Shown piece after piece: positions 1-9,935 of a DNA stretch of 64,000 bases (the stretch's first letter is position 1; each line of letters starts with the position of its first letter). A model generated the notes under the pieces. That model was given only the letters and a program-made list of their open reading frames with translations, was not told the DNA's origin and ran no database searches. The position numbers and the translations under genes are program-made. This DNA comes from Rhodospirillaceae bacterium (GTDB lineage Bacteria > Pseudomonadota > Alphaproteobacteria > MPNO01 > UBA2964): assembly GCA_002720855.1 (NCBI GenBank), contig PBIN01000006.1:1-64000 (forward strand), read 5' to 3'.

Positions 1-291
1 ATCCAAATCACCAATCCACCGTCGTGCAATAGATTTCAATCGATAAATTTCTGCAATAACACCTTTGTGAGAAGGAGAAACTTCTTCTGCATATTTCAGA
101 AGAAGGTCTTTTAGAGTTATCTTTTTATCGATTGGACTATCTGGAGTATGAGCAGAACGAAGTTTCTGTTCTAGATCATTTATCCAGACAATAGCATCAG
201 ACTTTTTAACAAATGATTTGGTAAATTTTCTCCATCCAGAAATCCTCACTTGAGCATTCCAAGACCTACCTCTTTTACGTACACAACCCAT
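1..291 (-). CDS. Tyrosine-recombinase integrase, N-terminal part (cut by window edge)
   Basis: Reading the minus strand from an ATG at 291 gives 97 open codons that run off the left edge. The N-terminus begins MGCVRKRGRSWNAQVRISGW and continues with a KSF.KKSDAI.W pattern. This is typical of the arm-binding N-terminal domain of phage and island integrases, followed by the start of the SAM-like core-binding domain (LLLKYAEEVSPSHKG). The catalytic domain with its R-H-R-Y residues lies outside the window, so activity cannot be judged. The gene begins about 100 bp beyond the 3' end of tRNA-Arg, the usual place for an island integrase, and is AT-rich compared with the genes to its right. Family call is fairly sure; completeness is unknown. 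Confidence 0.82.
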   Translation of the reverse strand, partial: MGCVRKRGRSWNAQVRISGWRKFTKSFVKKSDAIVWINDLEQKLRSAHTPDSPIDKKITLKDLLLKYAEEVSPSHKGVIAEIYRLKSIARRWIGDLD

Positions 292-306
292 GATTTGACC
301 TCTTAC

Positions 307-326
307 TGTGTCAAATCTGTGTCAAA
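307..326. repeat. Two direct TGTGTCAAA repeats, one helical turn apart
   Basis: TGTGTCAAA occurs at 307-315 and 318-326, a spacing of 11 bp. An inverted copy of the core, TTTGAC, lies at 294-299. The repeats sit between the integrase start codon and the tRNA-Arg 3' end. Repeats in this position are often arm-type integrase or excisionase sites, or operators for the integrase promoter. Their function here is inferred only from position. Confidence 0.45.
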
Positions 327-394
327 ACTGCATTTCTGTGAGGTCAGACTGAAATCACGAACTGGTAACTATCTGAACTTATTGAAAGATAAGG

Positions 395-1483
<1,089 letters not shown>

Positions 1484-1487
<4 letters not shown>

Positions 1488-2521
1488 AGTGGCGGATTGC
1501 TGCGGGCAACAGAAACGGCGCCAGAAGGTGGATCGGTTGCGGCCGTGCGGCTGTCTTCTTCGTCAATCCCCGTAAGCCGTAAGAACACGTCTTCCAAATC
1601 TGCATCCTGGGTCGCCAGGTCGGCGACGGTCAGGTTTGCGGTCTGCAGAGCGGCAAGGATTTCACCAACCGTTGTGCTGCTCGGCGAGAAGCGAAAAACC
1701 AACTGGTTAGGAGCCGCAAGCTCCGCCGTAAATTCCGCCAGTTCGGCCGGCAGGGATTCCAGCGGTTCGGAGAGAGAAATTGTCAGTGTTCTCTGATCAA
1801 GCCGGCTGATGAGAGATGGCGTTGCATCACAGGCGACGAGCTTTCCGTGATCGATGATGGCGATGGTGTCGCACATTTCCTCGGCTTCTTCGAGATAGTG
1901 CGTGGTTAGCAATATCGTCGTGCCGGCGTCGTTTAATATCCTCATATAGGCCCATAGTTGGCGTCGCAACTCGACATCAACGCCAGCTGTCGGTTCATCG
2001 AGTACGACCACCGGCGGGGTGTGTACCAGTGCTTTGGCAATCAACAGGCGCCGTTTCATGCCACCGGATAGCGACCGCGCATAGGCATCGGCCTTGTCGG
2101 CCAAGCCGACCGCTTCAAGGATTTCCATCGTCCGGCGTTCTTTTTTGGGAACACCGTATAATCCCGCCTGTAAATCCAGCACTTCGCGTGGTGAAAAAAA
2201 CGCATCGAGATTTACTTCCTGTGGAACGACACCAATTGCCGAACGTGCTCGACGCATCTGCGCCTCAATATCGAAATCCCAAATTCTTGCGTTGCCTGAC
2301 GTCTTGATGACCAAACCCGCAAGAATATTGATCAGCGTTGATTTGCCAGCGCCGTTGGGTCCCAGAAGCCCAAATACCGATCCCCGCGGAACTTGCAAAT
2401 CGACATTATCCAGTGCCCGCACCTTGGGACCAAAGGACGGTGTATAGATTTTGGTCAAAGCCTCGGTCTCCACGGCCAGAGCAGGCATGTCTTCGGAAGA
2501 CGGCGGAGCAGTAACATTCAT
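1484..2521 (-). CDS. ABC transporter ATP-binding protein, multidrug/efflux (CcmA-like) type
   Basis: A 345-residue nucleotide-binding subunit. It has Walker A GPNGAGKST (about residue 54), signature LSGGMKRR (about 151), Walker B VVVLDEPTAGVD and an H-loop histidine in TTHYLEEAEE. The LSGGMKRR signature and C-terminal extension resemble the drug-export and YadG/DrrA group rather than importers. An in-frame TTG lies 15 bp upstream, but the ATG at 2521 is preferred. No permease gene is adjacent; the next gene in the operon is the hydrolase, overlapping by 4 bp. The membrane partner must be encoded elsewhere, or the pair works with a distant permease. Substrate unknown. Confidence 0.85.
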
Positions 2522-2648
2522 AAGTATTTGGCCCAATCTTCAGCAGCTTCGTATACGTGCATGCTTCTTTGCACGTTGGGGCACATTGGGTATCATCGCG
2601 CAGCGTTCGCGGTCAATAAACCGCGCGTAGCCAATGAGGAAAAACATT

Positions 2649-2840
2649 ATGGCCGGTACAGCCCCGGAACCACCCGAAACCATCGAAGTTGAAGAGCTAA
2701 CAGTCGCCTGTGACGGCGGCGGCGGCGCGCTAGGCCATCCGCGGGTCTATCTCACTTTAGTCGACGGCAAAGTCGAATGTGGCTATTGCGACCGTCTCTA
2801 TGTTCTTAAGCCCGGCACGAAAATTGCTGGTGGGCATTAA
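2649..2840 (+). CDS. CHCC zinc-finger domain protein (NDUFS6-like)
   Basis: A 63-residue protein with the zf-CHCC arrangement: C21, H30 (LGHPRVYL), C44 and C47 in ECGYCDR, ending KPGT. The family includes the small zinc-binding subunit of complex I (NDUFS6) and stand-alone alphaproteobacterial homologues. The ATG at 2649 follows a GAGGA Shine-Dalgarno at the right distance; an upstream in-frame ATG at 2634 would sit on that site. It stands alone between the divergent ABC ATPase and polA, so a link to complex I assembly rests on family knowledge only. Confidence 0.82.
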   Translation: MAGTAPEPPETIEVEELTVACDGGGGALGHPRVYLTLVDGKVECGYCDRLYVLKPGTKIAGGH

Positions 2841-3010
2841 GCTACTCTTTGCTTGTAGTTAGAGCGAGCTTCAGCCGACCTGTTACAAGTGACCCGATTG
2901 CTCAGAGCAAAACTTTATACCTCTGCGAATTAGCGTGATGATTCGCTGGAGCCCTCGACTCCCCAGTCGCCTTACGGCATGTTTTGAGTTCTAGAATTAG
3001 GGATGAGGTC

Positions 3011-5815
3011 ATGGCGGCGGCAAAAGACTCCAAGCATTTATTATTGATCGACGGATCCGGATATATTTTCCGCGCCTATCACGCATTGCCGCCGATGACG
3101 CGGCCAGACGGCACGCCGGTAAATGCGGTCTATGGTTTTACGTCCATGCTGACCAAATTGGTGGATGATTCAGAATCAGATTACCTTGCCGTTATTTTTG
3201 ACACCGCTCGAAAGACCTTCCGGTCGGATATCTATCCCGAATACAAAGCGCACCGGCCACCACCGCCCGACGACCTGATTCCCCAATTTTCCCTAATACG
3301 CGACGCCGTCACTGCTTTCGGGCTGCCGCAGGCCGAAATGGAGGGATATGAAGCCGACGATCTGATCGCAACATATGCCAAGCAGGCTGCCGCTGACGGT
3401 CACCGCGTCACGATCGTATCTTCCGACAAAGATCTGATGCAGCTGATTGACGACAATATATCGATGCAGGATCCCATGAAGGGAACACCCATCAGTTATG
3501 ACGAGGTCGAGAAAAAATTCGGCGTGAAGCCGGAAAAAGTCATCGACGTTCAGGCACTGGCTGGGGATTCCGCAGACAATGTTCCGGGAGTGCCGGGGAT
3601 TGGTGTTAAGACGGCGGCGCAATTGCTGGAAGAATATGGCAATCTTGATACGCTGCTGGAGCGAGCGGGCGAAATTAAACAAAACAAGCGCCGCGAGAAC
3701 CTGATCGAGTTCGCCGACCAGGCACGTATTTCGCGGGACTTGGTCACACTCGCTTCTGATGCGCCGGTCGAGCAGTCGTATGACAGCTTCACGGTTCGGG
3801 ATCCTGAGCCGGAGAAGCTTATAGAATTCCTGGAGGAGCAGGGATTCAAGTCAACATTGGCGAAAGTCAAAGCCCAACTGGTGGCCGCCGGCCACGAAGT
3901 GCCGGATGACGCGCCAGTACCGATGCTGGATAACGGCCGCGACGAAGCCGGGTACGCGCTTGTACAGGATGAAAAAACTCTCAAGGCATGGATCGAAGCG
4001 GCGTTAGAGCAAGGGACCGTTGCGGTCGATACCGAAACCAATTCACTGGATTCGTTAAATGCGGAGCTGGTTGGCGTTTCCCTTTCTGTCGCAAAGCCCG
4101 TGGATGGCGCGCGAGCCTGCTACATCCCGGTTGGCCATGTCGCGCCCAAAAGTCAGGGCTCACTGGATCTCGGCGGTGAAGCTGAGGATGCGGCGACTGA
4201 TGGCGCGCCGAAACAGGTGGCACTCAAGAAGGCAGTTAAACTTTTAAAGCCGATGTTGGAGGATCGCGGTACGCTAAAAATCGCCCACAACGCAAAATAT
4301 GACAGCGAGGTTTTTGCGCGTTATGGCGTCAGCATGTCCCCGGTCGATGACACAATGTTGTTGTCCTATGTCCTAGATGGCGGTTCGCATGGTCATGGTC
4401 TTGATGATCTGACACGATTGCATCTGGATCGTACGAATATCAAATACAGCGAGGTTACCGGTACCGGCAAAAAGCAGATCAGCTTTGCCGAGGTAAAGCT
4501 TGATGCAGCGCTCGATTATGCAGCGGAAGATGCTGACGTAACGCTCGGTCTGCACCAACTCCTAAAGCCGCGCCTCGTGTTCGAAAAGATGGCAACGGTA
4601 TATGAGCGCATCGAAAGACCTTTGGTCGGCGTTCTGGAGAATATGGAAACGGCAGGAATCAAAGTCGATGTAAAAGTCCTCAAAAACCTGTCGGATGATT
4701 TCGAAAAACGGATAGCGGCGCTAGGCGATGAAATTCATGATTTGGCTGGGCATGAATTTAATATCGGCTCACCAAAACAGTTGGGCGAGGTCCTGTTCGA
4801 TGAAATGGGTCTGCCGGGAGGCAAGAAGGGAAAGACCGGCGCATACGGTACAGGTGCCGATATACTCGAGGGTTTGGCGGCGCAGGGACACGACCTGCCG
4901 GTAAAGGTTTTGGAATGGCGGCAGCTTAGCAAACTCAAGAGCACCTATACCGACGCACTTATGGGCCAGATTGATGCAAAAACAGGTCGCGTGCACACCT
5001 CTTATTCGCAGGCCGTAGCATCGACAGGTCGGTTGTCGTCCAACGACCCCAACCTGCAGAATATTCCCATCCGAACCGAGGAGGGCCGCAAGATCAGAAC
5101 GGCCTTTGTCGCGGATAGTGGTAACGTCTTGTTGTCCGCCGACTATTCGCAAATTGAGTTGCGCCTGCTGGCACATGTTGCAGATATTGACGCGCTTAAA
5201 ACTGCTTTTAAAGACGGCGCGGATATTCACGCCATGACGGCAAGCGAAGTATTCGGCATCCCGTTGGATGAGCTCGACGGCCCGACACGAAACCGCGCCA
5301 AGGCGATTAATTTTGGGATCATATACGGCATCAGCCCCTTTGGTTTGGCACGCCAGCTGGGGATTCCGCAAGGCGACGCAAAGTCTTACATCGAGGCCTA
5401 TTTTGAGCGGTATCCCGGCGTAAAAGGGTATATGGATGAAGCCAAGGAATTCGCCCGCGAGAATGGCTATGTACAAACCATTTACGGCCGGCGCGTTCAT
5501 GTGCCGGGAATCAAGGATAAGAACCCCGCGCGCCGCAATTTCATGGAGCGCGCGGCAATCAATGCGCCGTTGCAGGGGTCGGCTGCTGACATCATAAAGC
5601 GGGCGATGATCCTCATGCCGGGCGCGCTCAAAGCGGCCAAGCTCAAAGCGCAAATGCTGCTTCAGGTCCACGATGAGCTGATCTTCGAAGTGCCCGAAAA
5701 ACAGCTGAAAAAGACTGAAGAGATCGTCAAAACCACCATGGAATCAGCGGCCAGCCTCTCTGTTCCATTGATCTGCGATACGGGTTCCGGTGCCAGCTGG
5801 GATGAGGCGCACTAG
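3011..5815 (+). CDS. polA: DNA polymerase I
   Basis: A 934-residue PolA with all three domains. The N-terminal 5'-3' nuclease starts LLLIDGSGYIFRAYHALPP. The middle 3'-5' exonuclease keeps its acidic residues (VAVDTET, AHNAKYD, YAAEDADVT), so proofreading is likely active. The polymerase domain has motif A DYSQIELRLLAH, motif B RNRAKAINFGIIYG and motif C QVHDELIFEV. The start at 3011 is preferred over 2984 because a GGGATGAGG ribosome site precedes it and the protein then begins like its homologues. PolA fills gaps in repair and removes Okazaki primers. The 170 bp before it shows no recognisable gene. Confidence 0.97.
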   Translation: MAAAKDSKHLLLIDGSGYIFRAYHALPPMTRPDGTPVNAVYGFTSMLTKLVDDSESDYLAVIFDTARKTFRSDIYPEYKAHRPPPPDDLIPQFSLIRDAVTAFGLPQAEMEGYEADDLIATYAKQAAADGHRVTIVSSDKDLMQLIDDNISMQDPMKGTPISYDEVEKKFGVKPEKVIDVQALAGDSADNVPGVPGIGVKTAAQLLEEYGNLDTLLERAGEIKQNKRRENLIEFADQARISRDLVTLASDAPVEQSYDSFTVRDPEPEKLIEFLEEQGFKSTLAKVKAQLVAAGHEVPDDAPVPMLDNGRDEAGYALVQDEKTLKAWIEAALEQGTVAVDTETNSLDSLNAELVGVSLSVAKPVDGARACYIPVGHVAPKSQGSLDLGGEAEDAATDGAPKQVALKKAVKLLKPMLEDRGTLKIAHNAKYDSEVFARYGVSMSPVDDTMLLSYVLDGGSHGHGLDDLTRLHLDRTNIKYSEVTGTGKKQISFAEVKLDAALDYAAEDADVTLGLHQLLKPRLVFEKMATVYERIERPLVGVLENMETAGIKVDVKVLKNLSDDFEKRIAALGDEIHDLAGHEFNIGSPKQLGEVLFDEMGLPGGKKGKTGAYGTGADILEGLAAQGHDLPVKVLEWRQLSKLKSTYTDALMGQIDAKTGRVHTSYSQAVASTGRLSSNDPNLQNIPIRTEEGRKIRTAFVADSGNVLLSADYSQIELRLLAHVADIDALKTAFKDGADIHAMTASEVFGIPLDELDGPTRNRAKAINFGIIYGISPFGLARQLGIPQGDAKSYIEAYFERYPGVKGYMDEAKEFARENGYVQTIYGRRVHVPGIKDKNPARRNFMERAAINAPLQGSAADIIKRAMILMPGALKAAKLKAQMLLQVHDELIFEVPEKQLKKTEEIVKTTMESAASLSVPLICDTGSGASWDEAH

Positions 5816-5831
5816 CCGGAAAGATCGTGAA

Positions 5832-7097
5832 ATGACTGTAGGTAACCTGCCACCGCATCGGATCGAGGTGTGTGATCCCCAACGCCGCGAACCTGGAATG
5901 ATGGTTTTTAATGTTCGCCCGGGAGGTCCCGATATAGGCCGCAATAAAGTTGGCTGGATTATCGGCGTCGACCGGGAAGGAAACTTTCCGTTCAATCTAA
6001 AGTTTGATACCGCGGCGCAGGACAGCTGTGCGTTACCGAATGGAAACATAATGTTCTCGTTGACGGGGGCGGGGCTGATCAAGGAGGTAACGCGCTCTGG
6101 TCAGGTGGTCCGTCAGTGGCATGCTGCCGGAAAATGGCAGGATAAGGAGCCGCTCCCCAATAGCGTGGCCATCGATGTGCCGCTTACCCACCATCGGGTT
6201 AATATTTTTCCCAATGGCAATTTGCTTCTCATGAGTGCTGAGATGCGGGAGTTGTCGGATTGGCCCACAGCTGATGACGATCCAAACACGACACGCGAAA
6301 CAGCAAAAGTCGTTGGCGATGTGATTATTGAGGTCACGCCTAAAGGCGAGATCGTCAATAAATGGCACCTGTTGGATATGCTCGATCCTTACCGCCTATG
6401 TTATGGTAGCTGTTCCGGCTATTGGCACAAGCTGGGGTTTCTCGATAGCAATGACTGGTGCCACTCCAATGCGGTTTTTTACGACCCCGCAGACGATACG
6501 ATCATGCTCTCGCTACGGACACAGGACTGCATCCTCAAATTTTTCAGAGCAACCGGCGAGATTAAGTGGATTTTAGGTGATCCGGGAAACTGGAAATCGC
6601 CCTGGTCGGAAAAGCTTCTTAAACCCGTTGGTAATATTGAATGGCAATATCATCAGCATGATTGTTCAGTGACACCGTCTGGCACTATCCTGTGTTTCGA
6701 TAACGGCAACCATCGCGCCTTGCCCTTCGCGGAGAAACTGCCGGCAGAACAGAATTATAGCCGTATCGTCGAATTCGCCGTTGATGAGAGCGCGATGACG
6801 GTTGAGCAGATTTGGTCGTTTGGCGACGGCGATGGTCCCGGCGAAGGCCTCTATGCTTGCTATCAGGGCGGTGCTTTTCGCCTTCCTGAGACAGGAAATA
6901 CCTTCATGACATTCGGCGGTGTTTGTACGATAGATGGCGTGCCAACCAACGATAATCGTGGCGGCATGTGCCAAGCGCGCTTGCTCGAAGTCACACCCGA
7001 GAAGGAAGTTGTTTTTGATTTGTGGATCGATGGCAGCGAAGAGGATCCGCCGGTGCCGCTATCTTCCTTCCGTGCAGAACACATTCCGGACAAATAA
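5832..7097 (+). CDS. Arylsulfotransferase (ASST)-like protein, cytoplasmic form
   Basis: A 421-residue beta-propeller protein resembling PQQ-independent aryl-sulfate sulfotransferases. H211 in WCHSNAVFYDP and R229 in MLSLRTQ are 18 residues apart, as are the catalytic H356 and R374 of E. coli AssT. YHQHDC at about 273-278 matches the region of the sulfated histidine. THHRV near 120 could supply another active-site histidine. Unlike periplasmic AssT it has no signal peptide or DsbL-type partner, so it probably acts in the cytoplasm. It begins 17 bp after polA and is followed by an MmgE/PrpD gene 19 bp later. Donor and acceptor are unknown; the sulfotransferase activity is family inference. Confidence 0.72.
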   Translation: MTVGNLPPHRIEVCDPQRREPGMMVFNVRPGGPDIGRNKVGWIIGVDREGNFPFNLKFDTAAQDSCALPNGNIMFSLTGAGLIKEVTRSGQVVRQWHAAGKWQDKEPLPNSVAIDVPLTHHRVNIFPNGNLLLMSAEMRELSDWPTADDDPNTTRETAKVVGDVIIEVTPKGEIVNKWHLLDMLDPYRLCYGSCSGYWHKLGFLDSNDWCHSNAVFYDPADDTIMLSLRTQDCILKFFRATGEIKWILGDPGNWKSPWSEKLLKPVGNIEWQYHQHDCSVTPSGTILCFDNGNHRALPFAEKLPAEQNYSRIVEFAVDESAMTVEQIWSFGDGDGPGEGLYACYQGGAFRLPETGNTFMTFGGVCTIDGVPTNDNRGGMCQARLLEVTPEKEVVFDLWIDGSEEDPPVPLSSFRAEHIPDK

Positions 7098-7116
7098 CCG
7101 GCATAGGAGAAAAATT

Positions 7117-8475
7117 ATGGACCAGCTGACCGAACAAATTGCGACCTTCGCAACGGAGCTGGCCTTCGATCATCTGGGTGACGATATTGCTCATCTTGGC
7201 GGGCAGCATCTGATTGATGCGCTGGGTTGTGCCTTGGGGGCCTACGATTGCGAACCGGCGGCGATCGGCCGCCGTCTTGCTGCGGGACAAACACCTGGTA
7301 TGTTTGCCGGCCGCACACTGTTTCAAGACGCGACGCTGCCGGTAGAGATCGCTGGTTTTATCAATGCCTGCATGATCCGCAATTATGATTTCAATGACCG
7401 TTACCCGGGCGGTCACCCGAGCGACGGGCTTGGGTCGCACCTCGCCATGGCGGGGGCAATGCCACTTGACGGTAAGAAATTTCTCGCCTCCGTCCTTGTA
7501 ACCTATGAGATTTTTATCCGGCTCAGCGAATACTCAAACATGCGCCATCTGGGATGGGATCAGGGATTTGCGGTTGGCATTTCGGCGGCCGCGGGAATTT
7601 GCAATTTGCTCGGGCTTTCGTTTGAGCAAACGGCTAATGCGATCGGCATGACGGCAACATCTACCGTACCTCTCCGCGTGACACGCTCTGGCGAATTGAC
7701 GCCGTGGAAAAATGTCGCGACAGCCTTCGCGGCACGCAATGGCGTGTTTGCGGCCACGCTTGCGGCAGAAGGGATGATCGGTCCTGGAAATGCATTCGAA
7801 GGGCGCTGCGGGCTGTTCGACAATGTCACCGGCGAATTTGAGATTTCCAAATTCCCGACGAAAGGCGGTGAGTTCGATTTGCCCAAGGTTCTGGTCAAAT
7901 ATTGGCCGCTGGAGACCAACGGTCAGCCGGTGGTTTGGGCAGGAATGGAGCTGAAGGAAAAAATCTCTGCGCCTGATATCGATAAAATCGAGTCCATTGA
8001 AGTTTTATGTGATGCGTTCTGTAAGCATGAGATCGGCAGTGAACCGGAAAAATGGGATCCGCAAACTCGTGAGACAGCAGATCATAGCCTGCCCTATATT
8101 CTGGCTAAATCGATGATAGAGGGCCCGCTGACGATTGCTTCCTTTGACGAAGCGCAGGTCCGCGATCCTGCACTTCGACCGTTGCTCAACAAGATCACTG
8201 TCACTGCCGACCCTGAAATTGAGGCACTATTGCCTGATACGATGATGGTGCGCGTGTTGGTCAAGATGGCGGATGGAACAACGCATGAGGTTGAATGTGC
8301 CAACCCGCCCGGTCACCCTGCCAACCCGATGACGGCCGAAGATATCGCGACCAAGTTCCGGGCGCAGGGCGAACCAGTGCTCGGCGCGGAGCGATGTGGT
8401 GAAGTTATCGAAGCTTGGACCAATGTTGCTGAGGTGAAAGACATGCAGCCGCTTATTCACATGATGGATTTTTAG
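7117..8475 (+). CDS. MmgE/PrpD family protein (2-methylcitrate dehydratase-like)
   Basis: A 452-residue protein with the MmgE/PrpD fold signature: LIDALGCALGAY near the N-terminus, then ARNYDFND-like NYDFNDRYPGGHPSD, the region that lines the active site of iminodisuccinate epimerases and methylcitrate dehydratases. A strong AGGAG site precedes the ATG at 7117; upstream in-frame starts overlap the previous gene and are disfavoured. No prpB, prpC or acnD lies nearby, so a methylcitrate role is not supported. It is probably co-transcribed with the sulfotransferase-like gene and may act on a related small carboxylate. Exact reaction unknown. Confidence 0.82.
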   Translation: MDQLTEQIATFATELAFDHLGDDIAHLGGQHLIDALGCALGAYDCEPAAIGRRLAAGQTPGMFAGRTLFQDATLPVEIAGFINACMIRNYDFNDRYPGGHPSDGLGSHLAMAGAMPLDGKKFLASVLVTYEIFIRLSEYSNMRHLGWDQGFAVGISAAAGICNLLGLSFEQTANAIGMTATSTVPLRVTRSGELTPWKNVATAFAARNGVFAATLAAEGMIGPGNAFEGRCGLFDNVTGEFEISKFPTKGGEFDLPKVLVKYWPLETNGQPVVWAGMELKEKISAPDIDKIESIEVLCDAFCKHEIGSEPEKWDPQTRETADHSLPYILAKSMIEGPLTIASFDEAQVRDPALRPLLNKITVTADPEIEALLPDTMMVRVLVKMADGTTHEVECANPPGHPANPMTAEDIATKFRAQGEPVLGAERCGEVIEAWTNVAEVKDMQPLIHMMDF

Positions 8476-8544
8476 ACCTGTTCTAAATCAATGCATTCGC
8501 AGCGAGACGAACCTACTAAATAGAATTTTGGGTGTTTCGAGCCA

Positions 8545-8934
8545 TCAGCCGGTTTCTGGAAGGGTTATCATCTGGACTGCGACGAATGCCCGGATTTTGC
8601 TGTTTTCATCAAATGACGGACGGATTGAGAGCGTGTTCCAGAATGGATTCCCATTACGGGTATAATTTAAGATTTTAACTTTAACAGGTTCGCCTACCTC
8701 AAGAGCTTGACGTATTTCATTTACCGTATTCGGGTTCGTTTCAGGACCCTGAAGAAAGCGGCAATTCCGTCCTATAACTTCTTCAGCCTTGTAGCCGGTC
8801 TGTTTTTCGAAATCCGCTGTTACATATGTTATTGGATTGTCCGGTTGGTTCGGGTCGGTAATCACACACGAGCGGCAAGCTTCGTCGGTGCTAATCAACT
8901 TATAAGCATGACTTAAAAAAGAACTTGGAGACAT
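8545..8934 (-). CDS. Short LOV-domain blue-light photoreceptor
   Basis: A 129-residue protein that is essentially a single LOV (PAS) domain. It carries the flavin-binding signature GRNCRFLQG with the adduct-forming cysteine at C58, followed by the conserved NP..VNEIR helix. The glutamine that senses the flavin state is in FVAVQ (Q121). There is no kinase, HTH or GGDEF output domain, so it matches the short LOV proteins of Pseudomonas putida and Dinoroseobacter. A TTG start at 8967 would add 11 residues; neither start has a clear ribosome site. It lies about 100 bp downstream of two transporter genes on the same strand. Its signalling partner is unknown. Confidence 0.88.
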   Translation of the reverse strand: MSPSSFLSHAYKLISTDEACRSCVITDPNQPDNPITYVTADFEKQTGYKAEEVIGRNCRFLQGPETNPNTVNEIRQALEVGEPVKVKILNYTRNGNPFWNTLSIRPSFDENSKIRAFVAVQMITLPETG

Positions 8935-9038
8935 TGCCCAATACCGGGGAAATTCGAATTTCTGCAAATATTAATAATAAACCTAATTTCATTATTCTTG
9001 GTTAATACATGATTAACACGAGAAATAGCGCCCCGGTT

Positions 9039-9935
9039 TTAAGAGCTTTCTTTGTTTGCAGTGTTACGTTCATGATGCGCGAGATATAGTGCTGCGCCGG
9101 CGATCACGGCACTCCCGATCCAAACCCAAATTTCGGGAATCTCGCTAAACATCAGAAAACCGACAATGGCTGCTAATGGCAGGCGCGTATAATGAAGTGC
9201 CAAAACAACAATAGTCTCGCCTTGTATATAGGCGCGAGCCAATACGCGCTGGTTCAGCATCTCCAATAGCCCGATGAGCGCCATCCAGCCAAGCAGTTCC
9301 CAGGTTGGCGTAATCCAAACAATGATCGCCGGTATCGCTGCCAATGGCAGGATGATTATCTGCGTCCAAACCGCGACACTGTCGGGATGCTCGCTTTGTG
9401 ACAGGATACGGCGGTTGATTGGGTTCCAGGTTTGCGAGGCCACCACTCCCAGTACAAAGAATATGCCGATGTTGAATTCAACCAGACCTGGACGAATGAT
9501 AATTGCCGCACCTATAAATCCACCCAAAATAGCAATAGCCCGCGGGCCTTTGAGTCCTTCTTTAAGAATAATCGCAGCCAGGATTGCGGCGAAGATCGGT
9601 CGCGAAAAATGAATTGCCGTAATGTCGGCGATAGGCATGTACTGCGCGGCAAAATAAAAACAGACCCCCGCGACATAGGCGAGTGTCCCGCAAATGCTCA
9701 TAACGACAGGCCGATTGACGTGGGTCAGGATGGTCGGTGTCGCGATGACGATTGGCACAATAAAGATACAGCTGAACAGAGCGCGGAAAAAAACGATTTC
9801 AAAGACATTAATGTCGTTGGCAATCAACCGAACGATCCCAAGTTGTAAAACCATGAGCGTACCTGAAATCAGTATCCAGAACGTGCACTGAACAACGGCC
9901 GGCCAGCTATCGATGATTCTTGTCAACCAACTCAT
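9039..9935 (-). CDS. DMT superfamily transporter (EamA), second of a tandem pair
   Basis: About 298 residues with ten predicted membrane segments in two EamA repeats, for example FWILISGTLMVLQLGIV at the start and IWVWIGSAVIAGAALYLAH at the end. It resembles its upstream neighbour throughout: both have ADIT or ADLTS followed by I.F.RPI, and AI.GF.GA..I.RPG. The genes are therefore an ancient tandem duplication. The ATG at 9935 overlaps the neighbour's stop by 4 bp, implying coupling. EamA proteins export or import small metabolites; the substrate cannot be read from sequence. Confidence 0.85.
   Translation of the reverse strand: MSWLTRIIDSWPAVVQCTFWILISGTLMVLQLGIVRLIANDINVFEIVFFRALFSCIFIVPIVIATPTILTHVNRPVVMSICGTLAYVAGVCFYFAAQYMPIADITAIHFSRPIFAAILAAIILKEGLKGPRAIAILGGFIGAAIIIRPGLVEFNIGIFFVLGVVASQTWNPINRRILSQSEHPDSVAVWTQIIILPLAAIPAIIVWITPTWELLGWMALIGLLEMLNQRVLARAYIQGETIVVLALHYTRLPLAAIVGFLMFSEIPEIWVWIGSAVIAGAALYLAHHERNTANKESS

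Noticed and set aside
4769..5671. Long open frame on the minus strand opposite polA
   Set aside because: It is a shadow of polA, has no ribosome site, and its composition follows the complement of a well-supported coding frame.
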